Origin: Rhodococcus pseudokoreensis
GTDB lineage: Bacteria; Actinomycetota; Actinomycetes; Mycobacteriales; Mycobacteriaceae
Assembly (NCBI RefSeq): GCF_017068395.1
Contig: NZ_CP070618.1
Coordinates: 103,010-167,009, forward strand
Length of the DNA: 64,000 nt
Direction of reading: 5' to 3'
A program made the position numbers and the translations under genes. Below are positions 52,237-61,589 of the stretch, piece by piece. How positions within the stretch are numbered: the stretch's first letter is position 1; the number at the start of each line of letters is the position of its first letter. Under the pieces are notes generated by a model. It was not told the DNA's origin and did not search any database. It was given only the letters and a program-made list of their open reading frames with translations.

Positions 52237-55200
52237 GCGGCACCCCCGAAGGCGCTTCGGGTGGCCCGCGAGTTCAATGCGTCGAACACGTGCGCCAGGT
52301 GCGTGAAGTGCGTCCAGTCCGACCGGACGAGTTCGATGTCGTCGGCCATCTTGATCACGAACCGGCGGGCCTGGTCGAAGTCGCTTGTGTCGGTGTCCTC
52401 GTCGAGGGTGTCCTCGCCGCCGCTGCCGAGATTGGCCAGCAGGTCTTCATAGCCCTCACCGAGGGGCAGGTTCAGCAATTTCAGCCCGCCCTCGATCGCG
52501 TGGGCGTTGCCGCCGAGGTCGCCGATGATCACCTCGTAGGACAAGGCGGACTTGTCGTCGGACCCGTCGACACCGAGGAAGTCATCGGGCAGCTGGCTGC
52601 ACACCAGCGCCCGGACGTACCACTTGCGGGAGTCGCGAGAGATCCGCTGGTTCAGGGTGCGACCGGCGCCGGTCTGCTCGAGGTACTTGTTCTCGTCGAG
52701 GAACAGAACCTTGCGCACGTGCCGGGGCAGCTCGTAGACAAGTCGGTTGGCCAGCCACGCGGCCATGTGCATCAAGGGCCCGGCCATCCGCTGTTGCGGC
52801 GTCCACTGCGACGGATCGGTGTGCTCGGGAGGAAGCTGCAGTCCGGGCATCGTCAGGACTGTCAGCCGGATGCTGCTGTCGACGTCGTCGACCTCGCCGC
52901 GCGTGCCCTCCTCGGGAAACAGCACGCGAGCCTCGGCGAGGTCCGCCATCATCACCAGGTCCTGGTGCACGCTCCTCGCGCAGGTGCGCAGATCTACGTT
53001 CTCGTCCTCGCCGCCGATCACGGCGATGGCGTCGAGGACCTCGCGCAAGTTGTGATGCCGTTCGCCGCCGACCTTGTTCGCCGCGGTCTGCAGAACGGTC
53101 TCGGTCCACTCGTGCTCGAGCCGGGCCGGGGTGAGCATCATCTTCAGCACCGACACCGCGACCGAGATTCGTTCGGCGGCGGCCGCGCGCATGTCCGCTT
53201 CGTACTGAGCGGCCGCGGCCGCGGCCGGGTCGAGGTCGTCGAGGTAGTCGGGGCCGGCCGGGTCGTACTCGGGATCGGTGCGGCGTGGGTCGACGATCAC
53301 TCGATACGGGTTGAGCGACCCGGGCCGTGAGCTGCGGCCGGTGAGCGCGTGAACTTCTGCGATGCCGCGGAATTCGGGCAGTTGCGCGAGCTTCTTGAGT
53401 GGACCCGACGGGTCGAGCACCACACCGTAGGCGCCGGCACGCACCGCCTGATAGACGGTCACCCCGGCGAGGAACGTCTTGCCGGAGCCGGGGACGGCGA
53501 CGACCGGAGTCAGCCCGGACTTGTCCTTCTTCGAGTGCGCGGCAAACAAATCCCAAATCACCGGTCGTGGGGCGATGCTCGCGGTCTGGCCGAGCACCAC
53601 CCCGGTCCGGTCACCGAGGCGATCTCCCACGGCCGCCATGCCGGCGGAGAGGGATTCGACGTTCATCCGGCGGCAGTGCGCGTAATTCGCCAGCCGCTCG
53701 CCCGGCATGAACTCGCGCAGCATCTGGTACTGGCCGTGCTCTTGTTCGAGAGAGATGTGTGGGGCGTACATCTCGCGCATCATCGCGACCTTGTTCTTCG
53801 CCTCCTCGGGGGACGCACCTACCACCAGGAGCCGGTAGTAACCCTCTGTGCGCACCGACAGCCCCGAGTGGTCCTCTTCGATGTCGGAGATGACGTGTTG
53901 TGCCCGCGTGTGCTGTTCGGCCAACTCCTGCGGAGGTGACTCGTCGTGCTCGACGGTGTAGTGATCGAACTGCGCCTCGATCTTCGAGGTCAGCCGGCGC
54001 ATCTTGCGCAGCGTTTCGCCCTTGCTGTGCACGCGGATGCGTTCGGACCATTCGATCGGCTCGCCTGATGAGTCGCCGATGACCTGCCAGGGCAACATCC
54101 GCTCGGGGATCGGCAGCGGCGCCATGCGCCCGACTGTCAGCACGATCGCGTAACCGGTGTAGTCATGACCGTCCACCAGACCCGAGACTGTGGTGTACCC
54201 GTCACCGGGGGTGAGCGCGACCTGAGCGAGGTCCTCGAGTGCCGGGATGTCGGAGGCTTCCCAGTCGCCGCCGCCGGCGAGCACGCCGTCCGCATCGAGG
54301 GGTAATCCGAGTGTGGCCGAGCGCCGCAGCAGATAGTCCATCTGCCCAGGTGTCGCCGGCCGCGCCCGCACGCCCTGCCCGGCGAGGTGGCGTTCGATGG
54401 TGGCTAGATGCTCGGCCATCGTGTCCCGCTCAGTGACGAACGCGTTGGCAGCCCATCGGCGCACCAACCGAGCCAGACGTCCGAGCAGCGGCCAGTCGAG
54501 GGCGTATCCCAGAATCTGCGCGATGGCGTCGAGTGCCTGTCCGAGTCTTGACCGCGGCGGCAGGTCGATGCCCCAGTACCGACCCTTGAGGGTGGGGTTG
54601 TCCCACAGCATCGCGTGCTGGTGACCGTGCAGGTAGTCCGCCCACGACAGGGCACCGGGAACATCATCGATCGGCTCGGCCCACGCGTCGTGTTGCTGCG
54701 CCCATTGCCGCACCGGCCACGGCGTACGAACTACTCGCCGATGCAAGGTCGTCACACCGGATTCGGCGAGGTTGGCCAACACTAAAGCCTCGCTACGAAT
54801 GTACTGACGCTGCCGGCCGACCGGTCTCATATTCCAGGGCCCTGGAGGCTGGACGAACCATGCTGTCGAGGTGCTGCGGGTACGGGTGATGTTGCCCTCG
54901 ACGCCGGTCAGGGCGAGCCGGATGGCCTTGCGGTCACGTTTGGCCTGCTTCTTCGCCGCGGTGCGCTGCCGATCGAACTCGGCTTCGGAGGTCGTGCCGC
55001 GCTTACGACGTCGCCGCGGCCCAGTGGGTTCTTCGCCGGCGGGCGGCTCGGCCGGCGCGGGCCTTGCCGCAGGTGCCCTGAGTGATTCGCCCGGCGGCAT
55101 GCCGGCGTCGGAGACCTGAGACCAGGCCAGGTGCGGCGTTGCCGGTTCTGCCGGCGAGATGGCGGAGGCGGCGCCGCGCATCGCAGCGGCCCAGGAGGGA

Positions 55201-55286
55201 GGCAGGGCACCCGGCGGCACGACGGGCGGTTCCGGCTCGTCGAAGTTCGGGTCGAACAGGGCGGCAATGTCCTTGTTCAGACTCAT
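52233..55286 (-). CDS. virB4: VirB4-like T4SS ATPase, 1017 aa
   Basis: The protein has a Pro-rich disordered N-terminus, an SCO6880-like front domain, and a C-terminal RecA-like motor with Walker A 'GSGKT' at 600-604 and Walker B 'LFLDE' at 861-865. VirB4 powers assembly of the channel and pilus and is the hallmark gene of conjugative T4SS. The large N-terminal extension is usual for actinobacterial homologues. It overlaps the PrgI-like gene before it and the TrbL-like gene after it. Confidence 0.92.
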   Translation of the reverse strand: MSLNKDIAALFDPNFDEPEPPVVPPGALPPSWAAAMRGAASAISPAEPATPHLAWSQVSDAGMPPGESLRAPAARPAPAEPPAGEEPTGPRRRRKRGTTSEAEFDRQRTAAKKQAKRDRKAIRLALTGVEGNITRTRSTSTAWFVQPPGPWNMRPVGRQRQYIRSEALVLANLAESGVTTLHRRVVRTPWPVRQWAQQHDAWAEPIDDVPGALSWADYLHGHQHAMLWDNPTLKGRYWGIDLPPRSRLGQALDAIAQILGYALDWPLLGRLARLVRRWAANAFVTERDTMAEHLATIERHLAGQGVRARPATPGQMDYLLRRSATLGLPLDADGVLAGGGDWEASDIPALEDLAQVALTPGDGYTTVSGLVDGHDYTGYAIVLTVGRMAPLPIPERMLPWQVIGDSSGEPIEWSERIRVHSKGETLRKMRRLTSKIEAQFDHYTVEHDESPPQELAEQHTRAQHVISDIEEDHSGLSVRTEGYYRLLVVGASPEEAKNKVAMMREMYAPHISLEQEHGQYQMLREFMPGERLANYAHCRRMNVESLSAGMAAVGDRLGDRTGVVLGQTASIAPRPVIWDLFAAHSKKDKSGLTPVVAVPGSGKTFLAGVTVYQAVRAGAYGVVLDPSGPLKKLAQLPEFRGIAEVHALTGRSSRPGSLNPYRVIVDPRRTDPEYDPAGPDYLDDLDPAAAAAAQYEADMRAAAAERISVAVSVLKMMLTPARLEHEWTETVLQTAANKVGGERHHNLREVLDAIAVIGGEDENVDLRTCARSVHQDLVMMADLAEARVLFPEEGTRGEVDDVDSSIRLTVLTMPGLQLPPEHTDPSQWTPQQRMAGPLMHMAAWLANRLVYELPRHVRKVLFLDENKYLEQTGAGRTLNQRISRDSRKWYVRALVCSQLPDDFLGVDGSDDKSALSYEVIIGDLGGNAHAIEGGLKLLNLPLGEGYEDLLANLGSGGEDTLDEDTDTSDFDQARRFVIKMADDIELVRSDWTHFTHLAHVFDALNSRATRSAFGGAA

Positions 55287-55678
55287 CGGCTCTCACCTTC
55301 GATAGGGGTAGCGGACAGGTCGAGGACGCCAGGCCGTGATGCAGCTGGCACCGGGGCCAGGACGGTCTGTCCGGGCTTCGGCGACCGTGGCGCCACCAAG
55401 TCGTTCCACGCCGCGATGAACACGGAATGTAGGGGACGGTCAGCGTTGATGTATCGGGTGATCTTGGTGGTGAGAAAGACGGTGAGCGTGACCATCACCG
55501 CCAGCGGGGTGAAGCCCAGCGGGACGTGCACGATCATGCGGGCGGCAACGAAGACCGTGACCAAGATCGCGGCACCCACCCCGACGGCGGAGTACCGGAT
55601 GCGAATCGGGAGCGTTCTGCCGGAGGGGCCGAGGTAGTGCGAGTCCACGCGATAGAGCAGATCGTCGTTGTCGATCAC
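55283..55678 (-). CDS. PrgI/VirB3-like membrane protein, 131 aa
   Basis: Two adjacent hydrophobic segments (~32-50 and 54-72) are preceded by a cytoplasmic N-terminus ('YRVDSHYLGPSGRTLPIRIRYS') and followed by a Pro-rich tail. This is the typical size and shape of the PrgI/VirB3-like protein always encoded just before VirB4. Its stop overlaps the virB4 ATG (ATGA). Confidence 0.8.
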   Translation of the reverse strand: MIDNDDLLYRVDSHYLGPSGRTLPIRIRYSAVGVGAAILVTVFVAARMIVHVPLGFTPLAVMVTLTVFLTTKITRYINADRPLHSVFIAAWNDLVAPRSPKPGQTVLAPVPAASRPGVLDLSATPIEGESR

Positions 55679-55722
55679 GCGCTCACTCCCTTCGAGGATT
55701 TGTGCACAAGGACGAGCACGCG

Positions 55723-56043
55723 TCAGACGTCGACGTTGAAGAGGCTGAGTACGAAGGCCCCGAGCCCATTCATTGCGCTCTGGCTCCCGGCGAGCACGAA
55801 GAAGGTGATCGCGACGAGAGACAGTCCGCCGATGGTCAGCACCTTGGCGAAGTTGCTCTTGAGGGCGCCGAGCGCGATCGCGCAGCCAACGAGCAGGAAG
55901 ATCACGACGAATACGTTGTTGCCGATCCAGTCCTTGAGATTGCTGGTGTTCACCTCGGTTTCCTGAGCAAGAACGTCACCCCCGATCGAGGTGTGTTCGG
56001 GGGAAGCGAGTGCGGCGTCGACGGCGGTGGACGCAAGAGACAT
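55723..56043 (-). CDS. VirB2-like small membrane protein, 106 aa
   Basis: ATG 56043 has GAGGAG 6 nt upstream. The N-terminal 40 residues are Ala/Thr-rich. Two hydrophobic segments follow ('NVFVVIFLLVGCAIALGAL' and 'VLTIGGLSLVAITFFVLAG') with a short basic loop, as in VirB2-type pilins and Gram-positive T4SS small membrane subunits. It is the first gene of the leftward conjugation operon. Confidence 0.75.
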   Translation of the reverse strand: MSLASTAVDAALASPEHTSIGGDVLAQETEVNTSNLKDWIGNNVFVVIFLLVGCAIALGALKSNFAKVLTIGGLSLVAITFFVLAGSQSAMNGLGAFVLSLFNVDV

Positions 56044-56093
56044 GGGTTCTCCTCGGGTCGAATCTGGCGAGCACCTGAAACTTGGTGCGGGCG

Positions 56094-56140
56094 ACCGTAA
56101 GAAAAATCGCGCGCAGACTTCAACGGGGTATGTGGATAAC
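56094..56140 (-). promoter_or_regulatory. Promoter of the leftward conjugation operon
   Basis: On the minus strand GTTATCCACATACCCCG runs into -35 TTGAAG, then an 18-bp spacer, then -10 TACGGT (matches TANNNT). The same 22-bp block (56119-56140) precedes the rightward operon and the cutinase operon. The leader is about 50 nt. Confidence 0.78.
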
Positions 56141-56555
56141 TTCCGATTCGAAGGCGCAGCGGTGGTCGTCGGCGTATCGGTTGGTGCTTGCTCTCGGCCA
56201 TCTGGTGAAACCCGCACGAGCTGCGCGCGGGCATCGGGTGTATGGGCCGGGAGGGTGTCACGTGTAGACCCGTGACGGGTCGTGTGTCGTTCGGTGCGCG
56301 TTTGATCCGCTCAGCCTGAGATCCGGGGCTCGCAGCGCAGCACAACAGGACCCGGAGGGGGCGGTGCGTGGGAGTCCCACGGAGGAACGGCTGCGGCAGG
56401 GCCGTGACAACACGAAATTCAGCGCTGAAGTGTGGTGTCTGACCACCCGTGTTCAGGCGCAGACAAGCACGCACCTTCCCGCCGTCGAGATGAGGATCGA
56501 ATGGGAGTGCTGCGGCACCGATTCAGAGCGTGCTCTGTAAGGCAGGAGATCGGGC

Positions 56556-56620
56556 GTCCGAATCGGGGGTCCGAATCGAGCGGTCGAATCCAGCAGTCGA
56601 ATTGAGCGTCCGAAAAAGGG
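56556..56620. repeat. Five tandem degenerate 13-bp repeats
   Basis: The units CGTCCGAATCGGG, GGTCCGAATCGAG, CGGTCGAATCCAG, CAGTCGAATTGAG and CGTCCGAAAAAGG follow without gaps; the shared core is GTCCGAAT or GTCGAAT. The 13-bp period does not match a helical turn exactly. It directly abuts the hairpin cluster. Confidence 0.8.
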
Positions 56621-56646
56621 GGGAAACCCCACCCCCTCCGGGGGTC

Positions 56647-56678
56647 ACTCCCCCCGGCCCTCCGGGCCTAGGGGGAGT
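56647..56678. repeat. Nested GC-rich hairpin
   Basis: Outer arms ACTCCCCC/GGGGGAGT enclose an inner stem GGCCC-TCC-GGGCC. Immediately to the left are two smaller hairpins (GGGGAAACCCC and CCCCCTCCGGGGG) at about 56621-56644. Such clusters occur at oriT sites and at terminators; the context between divergent operons favours the former or an insulator. Confidence 0.75.
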
Positions 56679-57226
56679 GTACTACTAGAAATTGCGCCGC
56701 GCCAACATATTTCGTGACGGCCATGTCACAGGCCTGCAGTGATGCTGTTTCGACCGCGCAGCGGGACGCGGTACAGCGCGCACTGCGAGGACCCGCCGCG
56801 CCTGACATCGGGACCGCTACGACCGCCAAACCGAGCCCGTCCGTACCGCTCGCAGATCGAGGTTTTTCGCGCGTGCTCGGTCGGGTGTCGGACATGTTCG
56901 CCGCAGCGGTCGGATTACCGTCGAAACGTCCGGAACTCGACCGCTCATTCGAGCGCTCTGCGATGCGGTACGCGACTGCTGTTCGGAGTGCGGTGGCGGG
57001 TGGGTTCACCGCGCACTCACACTATTCCGCCACGTGCAGCGAATACCGCGTCGAACCTCGCCGACACAGCGACCGCGTTCCTGCCGATGCCTACCTCGCC
57101 ACGGCTTGGGGGCGCGGCACAAATCGGTCTCGATGAGCGGTGCAGGGACTGCAGGGTTCGGGGCGGTGAGGTGCCCGAGTGGAGCACCAATGGGCCAGGA
57201 GTTGCTCGTCGAATGCGCCGCTCGAA

Positions 57227-57273
57227 AGTTATCCACATACCCCGTTGAACCCGAAGCGCACTTTTTGCCACAG
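57227..57273 (+). promoter_or_regulatory. Promoter of the rightward conjugation operon
   Basis: The 22-bp block at 57227-57248 is identical to those at 26 kb and 56 kb. -35 TTGAAC, an 18-bp spacer and CACAGT follow. The leader to the GTG is about 50 nt. Confidence 0.78.
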
Positions 57274-57325
57274 TGCTCCCGCATCACTCCCGCAGTGGTG
57301 TCAGACCGTGCGAAAGGAGCCCGCG

Positions 57326-59449
57326 GTGAATGCAAGTCGTGACCCGGTCAAGGACTGGGTGGTTCAGCAGTATCGCGAGATTTTTGGTGACTCTGCCACC
57401 GCGCGCGGAGGTAAGCAGGTCGATTCGGACGGCAACCCGACGCGCATCGGCCGCTTCACCCCCACCTCACCGGTCGCCGTCGCTGGCGCTGCCGCGGCGG
57501 TGTACGCGCCACGGTTGCTGCCGACCATCGACGGGAACGAGACCGTGACGGCCGTGCTCACCCAGCTGCACGGCTATCAGTGGCCCCTGGCCGCTGTAGC
57601 TGTCCCACTGTGCGTTGTCGACGTGTCCCGCTACCGCGCGCACAAGTCGACTCGGATGCTCGAATCCGTGGTGCGTCAGACCACCGGTCACCTGCCCCGG
57701 AAGGTCACCGTTTCACTGGCTCCCGGACGACGGGCACTCCGCCGGGCGACGATCACACTGCACCCCGGCACCGTTATCCGGCCCAAGGCGTTCGACGAGC
57801 TGACCCGGGCGATCGAGGAGACATTCCCCGAACACGGAAAATGGGAGGTGCGCGTCAAGCATGAGGCGTACAAGAATCGAATCCTCGTCACCCGCGCCGA
57901 AATCATCCCCGACACTCGCTCCTCTCGGCACAAGGCGCTGCAGGCGGCGCTCGATGCCGGCGCGATCCTCAAGGACGCGAAGGTCACCGTCGACTCGGTC
58001 GATGAGAACGGCGTCGAGACCGGCTTCAAGATCACGTTCGAGCCGTCGATGAACTCCGGTGCCCGCGGCTTCCAAGCGAAGGTCGACGAGGCCCTGGCGT
58101 CTCTTGCCGGCGTGCACGAGTCTGGCCGCACCTGGACGACGGAGTGGACCCCCTCGCAGGGGCACCTGGTGATGCGGCTCGTGGCTGCGATGCCGACCCG
58201 GGTGGACCACCCGCTCGCCCTGGTCGACGAGGACCTGCGGCACCTGCCGTATGCGACGGGCGCGGCGGACCTGACGATGTTCTGGGATGTGTCGACGAGC
58301 TCGAACAAACCGCATTGCTTGATCGTGGGCCCGACCGGCGGTGGCAAGACCTCCGTCATCCGCACGTTGCTCACCGAGGCGACGCGCCGTGGCATCCCAT
58401 TCGTTGGGGTCGATCCGAAGATGATCGAACTCGATGGCCTCGAGGGTTACCCCGGCTGCGGCGCGATCGTGTACGACGCGCTCCGCGCAGCAATGTTCGT
58501 GCGCGCGCTGCACACCGAGATGATGGCCCGCAACGCCTACATTCACCACAAGAAGATCGAGGGCTCGCAGCTCCCACTGATGATCGCGGTCCTCGACGAA
58601 TTCTTCATCCTCTCTGGCAAGTGGCAGCGGTTGGCCAAGACCGGCGACGACGAGACCCGAGAGCTCCTCAAAGAACTCGACCCGCTCGGGGCGTGGGCTG
58701 ACCTCGCCGTCCTGGCGCGCTCGGCCGGCATCCGCTTGTTGCTCGGTGTCCAACGTCCGGACGCCTCGCTGTTCGGCGGCGCCAGCGGTAACGCCCGTGA
58801 CAACTTCGGCACGCGCCTGAGCCTCGGAAATCTCTCCCAGGACGGTGCGCTGATGATGTGGGGCGACTCCACTGTCGGTCGCGAGGTCGACACGTCGGTG
58901 AAGGGACGCGGCATCGCGCTCGGCACCGACGGCAGCCCGGTCGACGCACAGATGTGGTGGACCCCGAACGTCGACCGGCATCCCAACAAGTGGAGCCAGC
59001 TGTCCGAATCGGAGAAGGCGATCATCGACGGGCTCCAACCATTCGAAGCACCAGAGTTCACCTGCTACTCGCGTGAACTGGCCGAGTTCATCGAATCCGA
59101 ACGCGCACTGGCCAAGCAGGCCCGCGAGCACGGCGACGTCCTGGAACCGATCGTGCTCGGTGACCGCCCGATCGGTCAGAGCGCAGCCACCGACGATGAC
59201 GATGTTGCCGACGCAATCCCGGCCTCCGCTGTCACCGAAGGCATGGCAGTGCTCATCGACGATGGCCAGGGCAGCGAAGTTCCCGTCACCGTCGAGGCGG
59301 TCACTGTCATCCGCGACAAGGGAACCGGCGACGTCCTCGAAACAACGTTGTCCATCAACACCGGCGGACGAGTCAAGACCAACGTCCACTACGGCCCCAC
59401 CGACGTCGTATTCCTCCCGGCACCCGACCGGCTCCCCGCGACTGTCTGA
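57326..59449 (+). CDS. FtsK/TraB-like DNA-pumping ATPase (coupling protein candidate)
   Basis: The 707-aa protein has two hydrophobic segments near the N-terminus (~40-62 and ~72-90) and a RecA-like FtsK/SpoIIIE domain: Walker A 'GPTGGGKT' at 335-342, 'VGVDPKMIELDGLEGYPG', Walker B with Asp424-Glu425 ('IAVLDEFFIL') and 'GIRLLLGVQRPDASLFGG', a typical FtsK 'T/VQRP' segment. It could be the T4SS coupling protein feeding DNA to the channel or a TraB-type dsDNA translocase. GTG 57326 has AAAGGAG at 6 nt. A C-terminal beta domain (~620-700) may bind DNA or partners. Confidence 0.85.
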   Translation: MNASRDPVKDWVVQQYREIFGDSATARGGKQVDSDGNPTRIGRFTPTSPVAVAGAAAAVYAPRLLPTIDGNETVTAVLTQLHGYQWPLAAVAVPLCVVDVSRYRAHKSTRMLESVVRQTTGHLPRKVTVSLAPGRRALRRATITLHPGTVIRPKAFDELTRAIEETFPEHGKWEVRVKHEAYKNRILVTRAEIIPDTRSSRHKALQAALDAGAILKDAKVTVDSVDENGVETGFKITFEPSMNSGARGFQAKVDEALASLAGVHESGRTWTTEWTPSQGHLVMRLVAAMPTRVDHPLALVDEDLRHLPYATGAADLTMFWDVSTSSNKPHCLIVGPTGGGKTSVIRTLLTEATRRGIPFVGVDPKMIELDGLEGYPGCGAIVYDALRAAMFVRALHTEMMARNAYIHHKKIEGSQLPLMIAVLDEFFILSGKWQRLAKTGDDETRELLKELDPLGAWADLAVLARSAGIRLLLGVQRPDASLFGGASGNARDNFGTRLSLGNLSQDGALMMWGDSTVGREVDTSVKGRGIALGTDGSPVDAQMWWTPNVDRHPNKWSQLSESEKAIIDGLQPFEAPEFTCYSRELAEFIESERALAKQAREHGDVLEPIVLGDRPIGQSAATDDDDVADAIPASAVTEGMAVLIDDGQGSEVPVTVEAVTVIRDKGTGDVLETTLSINTGGRVKTNVHYGPTDVVFLPAPDRLPATV

Positions 59450-59482
59450 AACACCTCTCCCCACCCCAGGAAAGGAATCTCG

Positions 59483-59668
59483 ATGACCGACTACACCGAC
59501 ACCGATTCCACCGCCCCGGAGCAGCAGCCCAAACCACGCATGCCCCGACCGGCCATCGGGTCGATCGCTGCGGCTGCAGGACTACTCGGATCGACAATCG
59601 GCGGTTCTTTCGGACCGCTCTCAATCGTCAGCCAGGCATCCATCCACAACGCCCATTGCGGCGACTGA
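59483..59668 (+). CDS. Small protein, 61 aa
   Basis: AAAGGA lies 7 nt before the ATG. A Pro/Gln-rich start is followed by a Gly/Ala/Ser-rich weakly hydrophobic stretch ('IGSIAAAAGLLGSTIGGSFGPLS') that may insert in the membrane. It sits between two genes of the rightward conjugation operon with short gaps. No family is recognised. Confidence 0.6.
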   Translation: MTDYTDTDSTAPEQQPKPRMPRPAIGSIAAAAGLLGSTIGGSFGPLSIVSQASIHNAHCGD

Positions 59669-59714
59669 TTTCCACTGCTCCACCGGATACACAACCAACC
59701 CGAGAGGACACACC

Positions 59715-60065
59715 ATGAGCCGCCGCATCTCCCAGTCGATCACTCCGACCGCCGAGGACATCAGCGCGTTGCGCAGCCCGTTCGTCACCAAAGGTGCCAG
59801 CGATCCGGTGATCACCGAGCTTCGCGGGTATCTCAAGGATTCCGTGCCCGGATGGCTGGCCAAGCTCAGCGAGACGCAGGAGCTGACCCGCGACCGCTTG
59901 ATTGAGATCAAAGACGCGGTCGACAAACGCCGCGCGGTGTACGAGGCACTGCCCGAAGGCGAGGCCCGCGACAAGGCGCTCGCGGCTCTCGACCGCACAC
60001 AATCGATCGTTGACGAGATGGACACCGAGTTGTCCGGCGCCAACGCCTTCAGCGGGATCAACTAA
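59715..60065 (+). CDS. Helical hypothetical protein, 116 aa
   Basis: The protein is soluble and almost entirely helical, with heptad-like patterns from ~30 to 105 ('WLAKLSETQELTRDRLIEIKDAVDKRRAVYEALP'), suggesting a coiled-coil hairpin as in WXG100-like or adaptor proteins, though no WxG motif is present. Its stop is 2 nt from the next ATG. Confidence 0.65.
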   Translation: MSRRISQSITPTAEDISALRSPFVTKGASDPVITELRGYLKDSVPGWLAKLSETQELTRDRLIEIKDAVDKRRAVYEALPEGEARDKALAALDRTQSIVDEMDTELSGANAFSGIN

Positions 60066-60067
60066 AG

Positions 60068-61480
60068 ATGTCGCCGACCATCGATGTCGAGATCACCTCC
60101 GAAACGACCGCCCGCGCGATCCTTGCCTCCGCTGCTGTGGACCCGGTGGACCTGCAAGCGACCGAAACCGAGACGCTCGAAGCCGTGGTGCACAGGTTCC
60201 TGCACTCAGTCGCCAAGGACCAGAACGTCGGTCTGGAGGTCGTGTATCGAAAGGGCGAGAACAGCCGCCACCTGACCGTCCTCCCGAACGGGAAGGTGGA
60301 GCCACGCGCGCCCAGCACACCAATCCCCACCGGTGCGCCCACGGCACCCCCACCGGCACGGGCGGCGAACTCCTCCGTACCACCGACGGGGCCCGTGGTC
60401 GTGGCAGCCGAATCCATCATTTATCAATCCCAGCCGGCGGTCCCCCCGCAGCTGCAGACGCCGGCCCCCAATCGGCGGCAGGGGGGCGCCACGCAGAGCC
60501 GTTCTCGCACGCCGCAGCACCAGGGAGCGGAAGAGGCCGTCACCGGCCCACTGGAGGCACTGGTGGATCTGGTGGCGGCGCCGGCCTCGCCCGTGGCAAG
60601 CGATCCGGCACGGCTCGGCCTGCGAGGCCGGCTGAACGCAGCGCTCGGGCTGAAACTGGTACCGAAGGAAGCCTCATTGGAGATGCGGCTGCGCGATGCC
60701 CAGACCATCATCGCGGGCCCGCTGCCGGACCGTGCGCTGATCGGTGTCATGCAGGTCAAAGGTGGTGTCGGGAAGACGCCTCTGTCGATTGCGCTGACCG
60801 ATACCATTGCCACCTATCGCGGCTCCCGCCGCGTTGTATGCGCCGACCTCGGAGAGGTCGGCGGCAGCTTCTCCGATCGGGTGACGGTGCCGCCCGCTCA
60901 TGGCTCGGATGTGCTCGACTTGCTGGCGGAGATCACCCCCGCGGCAACCGATGTCCGGCCGACGATGCTGAGGCAGTACCTGACCCAGCAACCGAGCGGG
61001 GCAGATGTCGTGATCGGCGGTGCGGCCACACCCCTCGGGTACGACCAGGCGCAGGCGCTCGGAATGGTCCTCAGTCAGCACCGGGACCTGATCGTCGCCG
61101 ACACCGGGAACTCGATCCTCGCAGACAGTTGGCAGTGGGTGGCCGGCGCCGCGCATGTGGCGCTCATCCCGGTGCCGATCCGCACTGACGCCGCCATCGG
61201 TGCACAACGCACACTCAAGGCCCTCGCCGCCGTCCGGCCCGACCTGTTGAGCCGAACAGTCATCGTGATCACCGACGGCCCCGGAGACATCCCGGCAGAC
61301 GAACACGACATCGTTGAGCGGTTCAGCAACCTGGCGGTACCGGTATGTCGGATGCCGTACGAGCCACGTTTCGCCGGCGGCAAGCGCATCGCGTTGCCTC
61401 AGTTGCGCCGTCCGACCCAAGACGCGCTGACCGTACTCGCCGCGACCGCCATCGGCCTGATGGGCCATGCCGCTGGCTGA
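60068..61480 (+). CDS. MinD/ParA-like ATPase with long N-terminal extension
   Basis: The 470-aa protein has an N-terminal alpha/beta domain (~1-75), a Pro-rich linker (~76-165), then a deviant-Walker ATPase with 'KGGVGKT' at 231-237, 'VVCADLGEVGGS' and 'LIVADTGNSI' as Walker B. The layout resembles EspI/MinD-like ATPases encoded with type VII and some conjugation systems. It may place the transfer machinery or regulate the adjacent FtsK-like motor at the membrane. The usual Asp in the Walker A' loop is kept. Confidence 0.8.
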   Translation: MSPTIDVEITSETTARAILASAAVDPVDLQATETETLEAVVHRFLHSVAKDQNVGLEVVYRKGENSRHLTVLPNGKVEPRAPSTPIPTGAPTAPPPARAANSSVPPTGPVVVAAESIIYQSQPAVPPQLQTPAPNRRQGGATQSRSRTPQHQGAEEAVTGPLEALVDLVAAPASPVASDPARLGLRGRLNAALGLKLVPKEASLEMRLRDAQTIIAGPLPDRALIGVMQVKGGVGKTPLSIALTDTIATYRGSRRVVCADLGEVGGSFSDRVTVPPAHGSDVLDLLAEITPAATDVRPTMLRQYLTQQPSGADVVIGGAATPLGYDQAQALGMVLSQHRDLIVADTGNSILADSWQWVAGAAHVALIPVPIRTDAAIGAQRTLKALAAVRPDLLSRTVIVITDGPGDIPADEHDIVERFSNLAVPVCRMPYEPRFAGGKRIALPQLRRPTQDALTVLAATAIGLMGHAAG

Positions 61481-61589
61481 TGCGTTGGTCCGGCCAGTCC
61501 CGAGCCGGACGTCACTCCGAGGACTCTCCGACCCACATCGCGTTCACCGGTCTCATGCGGGCCGATCCCAGCTGAAAGGCACATTCGAG

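Larger units (their letters stand above)
56141..57226. other. 1.1-kb structured region between divergent conjugation operons
   Basis: No convincing gene is present; the frames at 56668-57009 (minus) and 56714-57136 (plus) overlap and lack ribosome sites and family patterns. The region carries tandem 13-mers, several GC hairpins and possible promoters. It is a candidate for oriT or the transfer control region, although no relaxase is seen to support that. Confidence 0.5.

Noticed and set aside
56668..57136. Frames of 113 aa (minus) and 140 aa (plus)
   Set aside because: They overlap each other and the structured intergenic region and have no Shine-Dalgarno or homology signal I can see.
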